Assembly: GCA_015680685.1 (NCBI GenBank)
Contig: MNCI01033587.1
Span: 5,545-69,544 of the forward strand
Direction: 5' to 3'
DNA: 64,000 bases
Source of the DNA: Gnetum montanum
Lineage: Eukaryota; Streptophyta; Gnetopsida; Gnetales; Gnetaceae
Shown here: in pieces, positions 1-12,400 of the stretch
How the letters are laid out: every line of letters starts with the position of its first letter
Position numbering within the stretch: the first letter of the stretch is position 1
Program-made: the position numbers and the translations under genes
Notes under the pieces: model-generated
What the model was told of the DNA's origin: nothing
What the model saw: the letters and a program-made list of their open reading frames with translations, nothing else
Database searches by the model: none

Positions 1-119
1 GTGATTGTTGAAGAAGCATGATGTTTATAGGAGGATCCTTCATAGAAGAAACTTGTCTCAATGAAGGTCTAACTCTACCGACTCTCTCTAGACTTGTCCT
101 AAATAAACAAAATTTCTTA

Positions 120-2525
120 TAGTTGCACTTACTATTGTTGATATGATCCTCTATTTGTACATTCACTACCCTTTGTAGCTTTTCTCTACTGAGGGTGTGA
201 TGGTAGTTCTCTCTACATGAGAAGTGGTGGTATAGGTGGTAAAGGGTTAGGTGGTTGATTGAACAAACTAGTTTCTTGTGGATGCATATACTAATTAGAG
301 TCCATCCTTAGAGATGTAGGTTTATGGTATTTAGGTGGATAGTATTGAGGAGTTTGAATAGATGCATTTCCTAGAGAAATCATATGTTAGACATAGTATC
401 CATAAGGGTTTGGTTGCCAAAATGGGTACTACTATCATGGTGGTGGAATTACCCATGATTGTAGTTGTTGCCACTATTGATGATATTGCTCTTCTGGCTA
501 TAGATAAGCTACACTAGGATAGTAGGTTGGTTGAAAGGTTTGCTGATAGTGACCTTAAGGATAAGGCAACCATTTGGACATATGCTTTTTGATGAATCTT
601 GGATTTAGTGCATATGCCTCTATTTCTTGTAAATGTACCATGACAGGGTAGCACCCCTTAGGATGGTCATAATAACACTTAATACATCCTTCCTCCTCAT
701 TTGAACTTGTATTTGAACATTTTTCCATGAAGCTACCTTTCCTTTCCATCCAAAGTCTCTTTTCTTCTTTTCCTCTTTGCTTTTGTTGAAGCCCTCCTTA
801 GTTCTTTCCTTCATGATTTTCAAGGTTGTTGCAAACTTTTCATCTATCAAATCCTACATATTTTCTACCTTGGTTACTATATAAGTAATAAATTTTTGAA
901 TAGGTAGTATCTTTTCTTGTATCACCTCTTCCAAGGTTTCTTCCTCTTGATGATTACACACTTGTGCATCTCTCTACCTAATAGATGGATCTTTAATATA
1001 TTATTCAACCAATTATCCCTTCTTCAATTCATCTTCATCCTTTTCCACTTGATTAATGAGTCTCTGAATATGATGGTTGGTCATCTCAAATAATTTTCCT
1101 TGGGCATAAATCCCATGGATTTTCCTAGTTTTTTTTTGTAGCCCATTGACAATGTACCTAAGCTACTCTCTTTGGAAAAATCTGTGTCCTAGTAATCTAT
1201 GAAAAAGTGGATAATATTTTTCCATTTCCACATAAAGGGATTCATGGATATCTTACTTCTAGCCCTAGACTTACTTGCTAAGATTGGACACCCAAGAGTA
1301 GGTTTGATACTTATTATTGAATAGCTCTAGCATGGTACTCCATCTTATGATTGATTCAGGTTTGAATGATTAGTACTAGCTTTTCACCTCTTTAATGAGT
1401 GTTCAAGGGAATAAATTAAGTTTCTACCAAACACTCTCTATATTTTGTAGGATGTAGGCATCATGGAATTCTTGAAGGTGGCATTGTAGATATGCATTGT
1501 ATCCGCCATTAAATCTAGGCATGTTGTTCATATCTAGTGGCTTAATGTGGTTGTCCCTTATGTGCCTATTTGGAATGTAGAAAAATTTCCTTATATTTAT
1601 CATGCTACAAGTATTCATCAAGGGTTCTTCATGTTTATAAGATTTGTATGTTTTTTTGTAGTGATGTCTATTTTGGTACTGATCCCTCCTTTTGGCATGT
1701 CTATCCCTATTTCTTTCTTAAATCATGATCTTCATCTTTGTCATTAGAATGTCTTCAGAAATAATCCTGTCAATCATGAGTCTGATGTCTCTCCCTATCA
1801 TGATCTCTATACTTGTGTTTCCTTAGATTAGAGTCCACCAATGATCATGAGGATGAAGATGAAGTAGTAGGAGAATGGTTCTGGCTAGTCCTCCTATTGT
1901 GACTATGGTATTCTTCTTTTTGTGGTCTAGTAGAAGCTCCTAGCCTTGAATCCTACTTATACTTAAAAGTTTGTTGCTTTTCTTCTAGCTATCTCTACTA
2001 AGGTAGAATTTAGTTTCATCTTGACAAGTTCTTCTAAACATATAATAGGCATTTGAGAATGAACTTCATGATCCTAGTGGAGTTTCTCCACTACAAATGC
2101 ATCATCATCAAGCTCTTCAGGGATTACAGGAGAGTTGATCTACTTTCCCTTGTTATGAACATGTTTATTATTCATAGTAGCATCTCTATACACTTGTGCC
2201 TATATGGGTTGGTAGGGCCTCATCACGTGTTTGATCACAAGATACCCTTCTTGTGCATGACTTAGATTCATTCCCCTCAAAGTTGTTTGAATCATGATGG
2301 CTACTAAAAGTTTTGGAACAAAAACTATGTTGCCCTATAGGTCTTGCCAGCTCATTTTTCCATCTTGGTGGAAGATGAATGTGAAATTAGGTAGTAAGGA
2401 TCATTGTGAGCATATGAGATTCTTGTTTACATAGGCATACTCCAATCTTCATCGTTATTTGTTCTATCATTGCCCCTTTGTATCTCTTTGGTAGGTGATA
2501 GTTTATCTTTATTTGAAGCCATGTT
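120..2525 (-). pseudogene. Degraded retrotransposon gag-like polyprotein relic
   Basis: Read on the minus strand, a coding-like frame with many stops and frameshifts starts near 2,522 with MASNKDKLSPTKEIQRG and can be followed to about 150. Around 1,350-1,550 it has the look of a Ty3/Gypsy capsid segment: MPRFNGGYNAYLQCHLQEFH, then a Trp-containing helix (IRWSTMLELFNNKYQ). Around 560-850 it is Lys/Glu-rich, and towards 150-550 it is Pro/Tyr/Gln-rich, as gag tails often are. No protease or zinc knuckle was recognised. The gag assignment is by pattern only and no intact frame longer than about 80 codons remains. The sequence at 2,560-3,640, upstream in the direction of reading, could be its LTR. 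Confidence 0.45.
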
Positions 2526-2599
2526 ATGATTATAACACTTGGTTGAGTGTGTGTATATTAAGAGTGATTTAAATATATGAAAATTTTCTTTAAACTTCT

Positions 2600-3640
2600 A
2601 GTTACAATGAACTTTTTAAAATCAATTACTTATCACACATTGACACATCCTTGGTAATAGCACTAATGATGAGTGATGGAGTATCCAACACCCAACAATA
2701 CAAGTCACGAGTCTTCACATACAACCTAATCATAATATACAAATGGAAAATATTATTATGATAGTAATTAAGTTCATGTTCATGTTTTTTTCTTCCCACC
2801 TTGAGCTAGTGAAGTTCTAGTGTATGGCTTAGCTTGCAATGAGGCATATAATCATTGATGTTGCAAGGCTCAAATGATGCCTAGTTGTAAACATGATTGA
2901 AATTGAGATTTGATTCTAAATGTAGGTAATACTGAAATGAAAGTATAATCTATCCTAGAGTGAGAGGTATTCATTCCTAGTTTACCATTCATGCCTTAGA
3001 CTCATGTAGTTGTCACTAGCATTACCAAGTGGAATTACTATTAAGCAAATCAAGTAATGCCACTACTAGGTTACTAGAAAATTACACTTAATACTCGAAA
3101 CTAGTCATACCCATTCCACTTTTATTAATGAATCATGTGAAGTAAAATAATTTGAAAAATAAATTGTTAACTAAGAAAAATGGAAATTATTTTAAGTACA
3201 CATTAAAGAAACTAAGTGATGCTACAATGATGGAAAAAAATTGCAATCTTTATTGTCATGCATAAATTGTGTTCAACTACAATTTACTTGAATAAAGACT
3301 CTAGTTAATTTTATATCACACTCTAGGCATTCACTCTCTACTACAATTACAAAATGAAACTATAAGAATTTTCCTAAGTGTTTGAATGAAAATTTCTTGG
3401 ATTGTGTGCCCAAGTGTCATATTTATAGGAATGCACACATCCTGAGACATCATATCAATGATGATGTAACATAAGTGATGACACTGTATCAATGGCATCA
3501 TTGATATGATGTCATTACTACAATGTTGCATTATGACAAATATGACTTTATCAATGATCTTAAGCAAGTTGGCAAATGGATGAAACAAATAATATTTCAA
3601 AAACTTTAGAAAAGTGTAAAATAAAAAAAATTTCTATTTG
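2600..3640 (-). repeat. Dispersed repeat, possible LTR (copy 1)
   Basis: This AT-rich stretch resembles 20,880-21,780 in the order of short matching blocks: a tattcattcc-like block, a ggttactagaaaattac-like block, an ataaagac block, and a tttataggaa block followed by short repeats containing attgatg. It lies just upstream of the minus-strand gag-like relic, where a 5' LTR would be. Ends, primer-binding site and target duplication were not found. Similarity was judged by eye and is modest. Confidence 0.35.
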
Positions 3641-5055
3641 AATAATAATAAAAGAGACTTTAATTCAAAGATAAACTATATATTTGTTGCTGTTCCTCAT
3701 CATTTGTGATGAAAAACTAGTAAATCTCAAATGGGTTCTAATCACTTGATAGTTAAAATAGATAAATACATTAGAATTTCTCTTTTGAAGAGCAAGTATG
3801 TCAAATGTGTAATATAAATAGCATTGAAGATAAACAAAATATTTTTCTACAATGTTTACAATTTAAATTTGATTGCTTTATTTTAAATGACCAAGAATCC
3901 TTAGTAATTTTGTTCATGATGTTTTCAAACTTTAGTGTTTGCATTTCTACTATCTAATAGATCTACAACATCTATGCATGTAATAAAATTTTAGTTTTAG
4001 TTTCAAGTAAAATATGCTTTACTACTTAAATATAAGTTTAAGATAATTGAAATAGTTTTTAATTTTTTAATTATTAATTATAGAGAGACCATAATTTGGA
4101 GAGATGATAAGGTACTTGTTCAACTTTCCTATCTTATCAAGATAGAAGAGAATTACATAATTAAGTTATATAGATGCAAAATGAAAATCTTAAATAGGAA
4201 AGCTTAGTACTAAACATAACTTAGAGTAGGTTCTAGTACAAGCTTAAATATTCTCATACATGAAGGGGATAAATAATGCAATATTTTCTAATTACATCCA
4301 AGGATCACATGAGGGTAACAATCTAATAAGATATGAGTGTAAAAATTGATGACCTCTTCATCAAAGCTCATAATTCTATTTGGAAAATTATTTTTATCCT
4401 TTATTCTATATACCAAGTTAATTTTCTAAAAATATAGCTTTATCTAATAGTATAAGAGAAGTCAATCACCAAGACCAAGTATAAGATAAATCATAATACA
4501 CTCTATTAGATTCAAGGTAAGGATCATGAAGCTAGAAGCTAAGGACATGGGTTACTATATTGCATCAACAAGGTAGCATCATACAACAACAACAATCCAA
4601 CAAGCATATACAAAAAGAGAAATAATAAATAAATAATAATTACATAAATACATAACAAAACCCTTATTTCCTTCACTACCAATCCAAAAAAAATTAATTC
4701 AGAGACTAGCACCTTATCTTAGTTTCAACATATGTTAAATATCAAGCTAGATTTGTACTTAATGTACATATAAGCATTTCAATTACTTTATCATCTATCA
4801 TCACTAATCCATGTAGAACTTCATTTATGTATTTTATATCTAATTTGATTGGTAGTTGATCTTAACTAATTTACATTCCCTTATGCTTCAAGAATCTTTA
4901 CTAAGAGTTGATTTTCATTGGTTTACACTTCTATCTATGTTTGGGATGCGACTCATAGAACACCATAATTGCCTACTCAAAACTATATTAATCATATGAA
5001 ACAAATCCAAAATTGACTCTAAAATAATACACACAACTACTAAGGACTCCTACAA
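3641..5055. other. Gene-free AT-rich sequence
   Basis: No coding pattern, repeat family or RNA gene was recognised. The stretch is AT-rich with poly-A and poly-T runs. Confidence 0.5.
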
Positions 5056-5255
5056 CATATTGAGAATGTCAATTACATTAGTAAGACAAGGTGATAGCTT
5101 CATCAAGATTCTTTTCACTAATGTTCAAACTAGATTTCAAAGTTTAAAATTAGCTAATATAAAATTTTGCATTCTGGTTTTTTCACACGATATGTATATT
5201 TTATATCATGGTATATATAGACGAGTAGGAACATCTAGATAGTTTCATTCAAATA

Positions 5256-5328
5256 GTGCTCTTAGTTCAATTCAATAGAATGTAGGTCTTCAAAACATGA
5301 TGTCATAGGTTCAATTCCTATATAACTG
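5256..5328 (+). tRNA. trnW: Decayed plastid-type tRNA-Trp (organelle-derived relic)
   Basis: The 73 bases align end to end, without obvious indels, with the plastid tRNA-Trp(CCA) gene: gctcttagttca for the acceptor and D-arm start, ggtct-caaaac around the anticodon, gatgtc, and taggttcaa-tccta for the T arm. The differences are mostly C-to-T and G-to-A transitions, the pattern expected from decay of methylated cytosines in nuclear DNA. The anticodon position now reads TCA instead of CCA, and the acceptor stem no longer pairs well, so this is a relic. It could come from the plastid or from a plastid-derived mitochondrial copy. The segment immediately upstream (about 5,205-5,242) weakly resembles the 3' end of plastid petG, the usual neighbour. 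A 712-bp repeat unit begins two bases downstream. Confidence 0.75.
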
Positions 5329-5330
5329 AA

Positions 5331-7449
5331 TCTAAAACCATCATAATTTTGTTTTGCAATTAAAATGGTTCACAAAAATGAATAGTGCTATTTTAGCAAT
5401 ATAAGCCTAGGATAAGAAAATTAACACTAATCCAAATATTAACTAAAGGTAACATAGGTTAAATTAATTATTAGGGAGTAGCCAATAATCAATCAAGGCT
5501 CAAGGCTATATCTTTTAAATTGTACGATTGCATATGTAAATTGACATTGATAAGAATCTTTATAGGTTCACACATAAAAATGTTTTTATTTATGCAAAAA
5601 AGATTACTCTACATGCTAGTGATTGACTAGAAAAAATAGTTGTCACCACAGATGTTGAGCTAATCTACTATTACTACTATTAAATAATAATAGGTAATGT
5701 AGGTAGGAAACACATTATCACTACTAATTACTATTATAAATAGGTCATAAGCATAGGTGGTAGGATGATATTGGTTGTTATTAATGATATGTGAAACATG
5801 ATCAATATCTATCATTGGTCAATGTGACATTACTCTATTTGACTTAGATTTTAGTAGAAGATAGGTTAGGTAGGCATGTTAGGCTATAGTTGTAGGTGGT
5901 GATAAATTAGCTTTTTAAGGATGATGTGAGTACATACCTACATTAAGTAGAGACTAGAAAGTACAAACTTAAAATGATTCAATGGCTCCAACTTGGTCCT
6001 AAATGTGCTAATTTCTTGTAAGAAAGGTGTAGGGTTAAATAATCTAAAACCATCATAATTTTCTTTTGCAATCAAAATGGTTCGTGAAAATGGATAGTGC
6101 TATTCTAGCAATATAAGCCCAGGATAAAAAAAGGTAACACTAATCCAAATATTAACTAAAGGTAACATAGGTTAAATTAATTATTAGGGAGTAGCCAATA
6201 ATCAATCAAGGCTCAAGGCTATATCTTTTAAATTGTACGATTGCATATGTAAATTGACATTGATAAGAATCTTTATAGGTTCACACATAAAAATGTTTTT
6301 ATTTATGCAAAAAAGATTACTCTACATGCTAGTGATTGACTAGAAAAAATAGTTGTCACCATAGATGTTGAGCTAATCTACTATTACTACTATTAAATAA
6401 TAATAGGTAATGTAGGTAGGAAACACATTATCACTACTAATTACTATTATAAATAGGTCATAAGCATAGGTGGTAGGATGACATTGGTTGTTATTAATGA
6501 TATGTGAAACATGATCAATATCTATCATTGGTCAATGTGACATTACTCTATTTGACTTAGATTTTAGTAGAAGATAGGTTAGGTAGGCATGTTAGGCTAT
6601 AGTTGTAGGTGGTGATAAATTAGCTTTTTAAGGATGATGTGAGTACATACCTACATTAAGTAGAGACTAGAAAGTACAAACTTAAAATGATTCAATGGCT
6701 CCAACTTGGTCCTAAATGTGCTAATTTCTTGTAAGAAAGGTGTAGCGTTAAATAATCTAAAACCATCATAGTTTTCTTTTGCAATCAAAATGGTTCGTGA
6801 AAATGGATAGTGCTATTAATATAAGCCCAGGATAAAAAAATTAACACTAATCCAAATATTAACTAAAGGTAACATAGCTTAGATGACTTGTCAGGGAGTA
6901 GCCAATAATCAATCGAGGCTTAAGGCTATATCTTTTAAATTGTATGATTTCATATGTAAATTGACATAAATAAGAGTCTTTATAGGTTCACACATAAAAA
7001 TGTTTTTATTTATGCAAAAGATTACTCTACATGTTAGTGATTGACTAGAAAAAATAGTTCTCACCATAGATGTTGAGCTAATCTACTATTACTACTATTA
7101 AATAATAATAGATAATGTAGGTAGCCAACACATTATCACTACTAATTACTATTATAAATAGGTATTAAGAATAGGTGGTAGGATGACATTGGTTGTTATT
7201 AGTGATATGTGCAACACGATCAATATCTATCATTGGTCAATGTGATATTACATTATTTGACCTGGATTCTAGTAGAAGATAGGTTAGGTAGGCATGCCAG
7301 GATATAGTTGTAGGTGGTGATAAATTAGGCTTTTAAGGATGATGTGAGTACATCCCTACATGAAGTAGAGACTAGAAAGTACAAACTTAAAATGATTCAA
7401 TGGCTCCAAATTGGTCCTAAATGTGCTAATTTCTTATAAGAAAGGTGTA
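5331..7449. repeat. Tandem triplication of a ~712-bp unit
   Basis: Three head-to-tail copies start with tctaaaaccatcat at 5,331, 6,043 and 6,756 (spacings 712 and 713). Copies 1 and 2 are almost identical. Copy 3 has more substitutions and small deletions and ends near 7,449. The unit is AT-rich and non-coding, with clusters of ctactattactactatta and aataataatagg. It has no similarity to the retrotransposons in the window and no visible terminal inverted repeats. Confidence 0.93.
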
Positions 7450-8142
7450 GGATTCAAAGTTGTATATAATTTCATGCATGGCTGTATGTACTGGAAAATT
7501 ATTAAATGTGCTAACAATAAGATGATGATTAGATTATGGAAAAAATACAATATTATTTTTATAAACATATACATTTTCAATGGTATGCATATACTATCAT
7601 CTATCTAAGTAAATATATTATGTAGGCTTTTGTATTATAGTAGTACAGATCCTAGTAAAAATAATTGATGATTCCTTCCTACCAAAGAGGTGATTCTTAA
7701 TACTTCCTTGAGTGATAGTGTAAAATATCATGCATGATCCATGTAAATGAATGATTCTCTATGAAAGCAAGTAGATGTAACAATGAAATGTTCCAACCTA
7801 ATGCTCATAACCATAATTAATGAATGACATGATGTATTCATACATGATAATTATCCTCACACACATGGAAATGTGAAATAAATCATAAAATCAAAACTTT
7901 CTTTTGTTTTTTAAGTAATGAAGAAGTAGTCCTAGTGGAGACCAGAAAAGTGGTGTTAAATTTTCATTTTTCTTATAAGAAAAGAAACATTTTCATGATT
8001 AGTAGATTAATATAAAACAAACCTACAACTAGTAGATCCATCAAGATTAGGAAGAGAGATAAGAGTAAGAGCTTATCTAGCATGTAAGCTAGTTGTTAAA
8101 CCTTTTTCTTCATACAAAAATAACAAGAGAGAAAATTGATCC
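7450..8142. other. Unassigned spacer before element A
   Basis: No recognised gene or repeat. Simple AT-rich sequence up to the first base of the element A LTR. Confidence 0.4.
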
Positions 8143-9294
8143 TAAAACACCACCAAAATTTGCATGTTGTAACCAATTTTCATCATGTAGCCTTCACCCC
8201 ATGAAACCTGAGCCAAAATTTCATTGTAAATGTGAAGATTGTAACCCATGAGGGGCAATCTAACATATTTCATACTTTTGGGATTGAAAAATGCCTCATA
8301 AGTGACCCACGCCTCATTCCTCAAGTGGAAAAAGTCACATAATGTCTATATTTGAACTTGGGGAGGCAAAAAATGCCTTTTTGGATGACAAAAATGGCAA
8401 GTCGATGGGTTTTATAGGGGCTATAAAATTTTCTACAACAAAAAAATTTATAGGTGGTAGATATCACCTACCCATAGCATGGAGGTGTGTAGGTCATCTA
8501 CTCCTAGCATGGAAGGGTAGACCTTAGTGTGGAGGGGTGAGGGATTCACAATGCCTTGTGTGGAGGGGTATAACCTTCCCCCTAGCATGGAAGTTTTACC
8601 CACTTAGCATAGAAACTTCACCCCTTTAGTGTGGAAACCTCATCCCCTTAGTGTGGAAATTGAATGCCCCTAGTGTGTAACTTCATGATTAAGATTTCAA
8701 TGTTGCATCGACTCTAGCTAGGATCATGCATGCTAGCATAGAAGGTTGAAGGCCTAGCATAGAAGAGCAAAGATAGTGTGGAGGGTGTGCCCCCATTACT
8801 ATTTATAGTAAACAAAATTATCATGGGGGTTTGGCACTTTCTATACCTGGTAATCCCCACCAAACTAGGTACCTAATCCACTTGTACGTGGCAAAAATTT
8901 ATAGCAATCTGCAGCCAAATTATAACCAAATTGCAGCCAATTTATAGCCCATTACATGGCCCAAAACCTAAAAAAACAAATTCCAAATACCATTTTGAGG
9001 TTCCACACATTTTCATTCATAGGCTTTGGCATTTGCAGCATCTAAGAGCTCTAAAACACCTGTAGAAATGTAGCTTCTTAAATCTCCTTAACATGGAACC
9101 CCATATGGCCCTATAACACCCATTATCTCCCTTTTACATTATTCATTTTGCATTTTGTAAGTCCATAGGTGATCTATTGGACTATCCAAAGCACCCTGAA
9201 TCCCATTTTTTGGAGGCCTTGGGGATTCTGGATTGAGGCTACTATGATGGAACTTTCAATTTTCTAGGAATTGAATTTTTTCAATTGCAAAAAT
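8143..9294 (+). repeat. Element A 5' LTR
   Basis: The start (taaaacaccaccaaaattt) matches the starts of the LTRs at 23,021 (B) and 61,112 (D) and, on the minus strand, of the element C LTR (tgaaacaccaccaaattt). The first base pair was evidently TG and is now TA. Colinear blocks shared with B and D follow, including a block centred on agtgg-aaa-agt and gcctt, and a late block with ggcctt-ggattctgg. The end is placed just before the primer-binding-site match at 9,299. It is about 1.15 kb, shorter than the B and D LTRs (about 1.65 kb). No target duplication or matching 3' LTR was found. Confidence 0.75.
8455..8790. repeat. Degenerate minisatellite inside the element A LTR
   Basis: About ten degenerate units of roughly 25-35 bases built on ccccttagtgtggaaactt or cctagcatggaagg follow one another. 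B, C and D carry different short repeats at the equivalent place in their LTRs. Confidence 0.75.
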
Positions 9295-9298
9295 TTTT

Positions 9299-9315
9299 TG
9301 GTGCTAAAAGGATGA
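9299..9315 (+). other. Element A primer-binding site candidate
   Basis: The sequence tggtgctaaaaggatga follows the LTR end. The matching position is tggcattagaaggaggg in B and tagtgctagaaggaggg (minus strand) in C. The consensus is TGGYGCTAGAAGGAGGG, beginning TGG as expected for pairing to a tRNA CCA end. The tRNA species was not identified. Confidence 0.65.
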
Positions 9316-9552
9316 CCTCCATGATTTCTTCATGAAAATATTTTTTCCCCATTACCAATGATGTCTAAAATTTGAAAATCTTCACTTTTTATAGCAAAAA
9401 CCTTTGAAATCCTCTCAAAAATCAACACAACAACTTATACCCCCACAATAGAAGCCATAGTATGGAAGTTGTAGGTGTTTGGATTTTAAATTTTCATCCT
9501 ATTTGTGCCTAAGATATTGGTACAAAATTCATTCTCTCTATTTATCCCACCT

Positions 9553-11530
9553 TCCACTGTTATGATGCAACCCATTCCCTCCATCCGACAAATAATAGTG
9601 AGGTCCTAGACCTTCTAGAAAATACTGTAGCCATTTGTTCAAATATCGTAGCATATAGCAACATCACAGGGCTTAGATTAGGCCTTCTGGATGATCCAAA
9701 ACTTGATAGAGGAGTTGAAGAGGCTCAAGGCCTCTACATCATAAAGCATCAAGATCATGGAATTTTACCAAGATGATCTCATCAGTCCTATGGTCCCACA
9801 TTTGATGCTTCCTCCTATTGTCTCTATCCCCTAGTTTACAAGATATAATGATGAGGGTGATCCCAACACCCATGTTATAACCTTTTTTTTAGAGTGCCTG
9901 TTGTTATAGGCCTAGTCACATATGATTGTAAGGATTTTTCCTATCTTCTTGACTGGGAAAGCACTTGACTAGTACTGTGCCCTCCCTAGGGGATCTATAT
10001 TCTCTTTCTAAGACCTAATAGTCCAATTCATTAACCACTTCAAATAGAACTTAAAGCCTGATACCATGCTCAACCAGCTAATGAAGGTCAAGTAGGAACC
10101 CCTTGAGCCAATGCAAAAGTTCATCCAATAATGGAAAAGTTTTCTAAATGAGATACCAAAGCCTATAGTCAAAACTCATCTTTTAGTTATATTTAAGGGG
10201 ATGGCTAATGACTTTATTAAGTCCAAGCTATATTACCTTAAGTGTTCTCCCAAACAAAGAACATAGAGGATGTTATGAAGGTTAGTCATGACCTTGCCTA
10301 CATGGCATACAAGCACCAACATATGAGAAAAGATAAGGAGAAGGGTTAAAAGAACAATGTAACTATAGCAAGTATAAATAAAAAAGCCAAAACCACTAAC
10401 TAGGGGCCAAGGGCCAATTCACCCAAGGCCCCTACTAACAAGAGAGAGAACCAACTATTGACCTTTGGGGCTGCTATATTAACCTCAAATAAACAAAAAT
10501 TTGAGCACAAGGACCATAGAAAGTATACTAACTTATCCTTGAAGCGCTTCAAACTATTAGATCAACTGTTGAAGACTGGGTGTATCAAATATAAACAAAT
10601 GATTGAAGTTGCTTGAAAGAAACATGAGTGGATATGCAAAACAATTAAATACTTCACTTGAGTCACAAAGGATGATCCTCAACTTCCTAGATACTTTAAT
10701 CTAGACATATTTTTCCATTATCATCAATTTCCTGGTCGTGACATTAACTTCTGGCTAGCATTGAAAGATAACCTACAAAAGATGATAGATAGGCAAGAGT
10801 TGGTCCTAGATGCCTATAATCTAGTTTGACCATAAAATTAGTTGATGCATGTGTATAAGGACTCATTGAATGTTCATTATAGTCCCTACATTATATTAGC
10901 TTTCAACATTGATGATAATAGGAGGTCTATGAGGGAACCATTCGTGATCTAGGTACCCCCTTGCAATGAACAAGGTTCTTTAGCTCTCACCAGATTAAGA
11001 CCCCCATTTATTGTAAGGATACCTCAAAGAGAACTCCCAAGGAAGCCTTTTATCATTAGGGTACCCCAACCCAAAAAAACCCAACCAAGCATAACCTATT
11101 CAACCACCATAACCATACAACAAGCTTTTGTGATGGCCAATGCTACAACCTCTTCCTCACAACCAATAAATGATAACTAAAAACCCTCAACCAAGTAGAG
11201 GAAGAAGCATAAGCAAAATCCTAACAACAAGGGTAATAGGCAAGCTAAGTCATAGAAGGAAGTGGGCCCACCAAAGCCCCCTCCCGTATCATCTATGTCC
11301 ATGACCTCCTCTACCTAGCTTGCCTCGACTAGCAAACCATAAGAGGATCACAAAATACAAAGCTAGAAGAAAGAGGAGAGACCCCAACAACAACAACAAC
11401 CTAAGGCTAAAGTTTGCATTTTTGGATGCATGATGGAAGTAATGCACAATTGGGATGACAAGTCCATGACCAAAGATAAGAACTTACTCAGTGCAATGGA
11501 ATAGGTTCAATAGTCACTTGAGCAAAAGAA
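9553..11530 (+). pseudogene. Element A gag relic (Ty3/Gypsy capsid)
   Basis: The frame is broken by stops but recognisable. It has a helical N-terminal segment (IEELKRLKAS, then KIMEFYQDD near 9,690-9,780), then the capsid core near 9,840-10,330: RYNDEGDPNTHVITFFLE, a GKALD-Y motif, GSI-SF-DLIVQFINHFK and a FIKSKLYYL block. This order is typical of the Ty3/Gypsy retrotransposon gag domain, which forms the particle that packages element RNA. A linker rich in Lys, Asn and Pro follows (about 10,330-11,520), including a conserved block (LKRFKLLDQLL) shared with B (LKPSELLDQLL) and C (LPIKLLDLLDQLL). No CCHC zinc knuckle was seen. Element B has the same order, and this copy cannot encode a full protein. 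Confidence 0.8.
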
Positions 11531-11537
11531 CACAACT

Positions 11538-12400
11538 TTGAGCCTGTACAAGCTGATCATGACTTTCACTACACATCATGAAGTGCTAGTCAAACTGTTG
11601 ACTTCTATCCTCATTAGTGAGGTTATCCTTGCTAATGAGGAATTCATCCATGTGGTAATGATTCCTTCTTCTCCAAGGGAAAAGAAGTCTACATCACTAG
11701 TGTTTTGTGATAGTGAAGTTAAGACTAGTCCCCAAAATGTTGAAGTAACCAAGGCTCCTCTTTTTGTAATCATACATGTAGGGTTGTACAAGGTGCATCA
11801 AGTGCATGCTAATGATGGTACCAAAACTAATGTTATTTCATGTACCATTTTTGAATTCTTGGACTTCATAGAATAGATACAACATACAACAAATACAAGT
11901 CTCAAGTCCTTTAACAGATCATAGGTTGCTATTAAGGGGTCAACATCCTTAGATTTTTGGCAAGGGAATAGTTCCCCGTAACTGCTAATTTCTCGATGGT
12001 AGAGGAAACACTAGGGTTTAATCTAATATTTGGAAGACCTTGGTTCACTCAATTGTGGGCCATATCCATCCACCAAGAGATTCACCTTCCTTACGAGGGA
12101 TGTTAAATCATCATTCATGGTGATAATGTGGTTCCCATGGCTATTAATAACATTGACATAGAGTAGGGGTCTAAAGTGGAGTTTCAAGAAGAAAATCCTA
12201 ACCATGAAGTCAAGTAGCCTAAGAGAAAAGAGAAAGCTAGGAACAACAATGATGAACAATGGGATGTTATGGGACAAACTCCCTTTCAACATCATCAGTG
12301 AGAAGGATTATGAGTAGAAACTTGTGCAAAATATGCCTTACATGTTTTATAATATGTTCAAGATTAGGAAAATTTTGCACAAGTGATGTGTCATTCTAAT
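11538..12400 (+). pseudogene. Element A retropepsin-like protease relic
   Basis: An open stretch of 112 codons (11,538-11,876) ends in VHQVHANDGTKTNVISCTIF. This is the retropepsin position, where a D-S/T-G catalytic triad is expected; here, as in B (HIDDGVTTNVI) and C (HVNDGTTTNVI), the family reads D-G-T-T-N-V. Downstream comes the flap-to-C-terminal region (FGRPWFTQLWAISIHQEIHL, then IIIHGDNVVPMAIN). The family frame ends in a conserved tail, QNRPYMF--SKIRK in B, which is frameshifted here. The domain would cleave the gag polyprotein during particle maturation. The lack of a canonical DSG/DTG may mean loss of activity or a variant motif. No reverse transcriptase follows. Confidence 0.7.
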
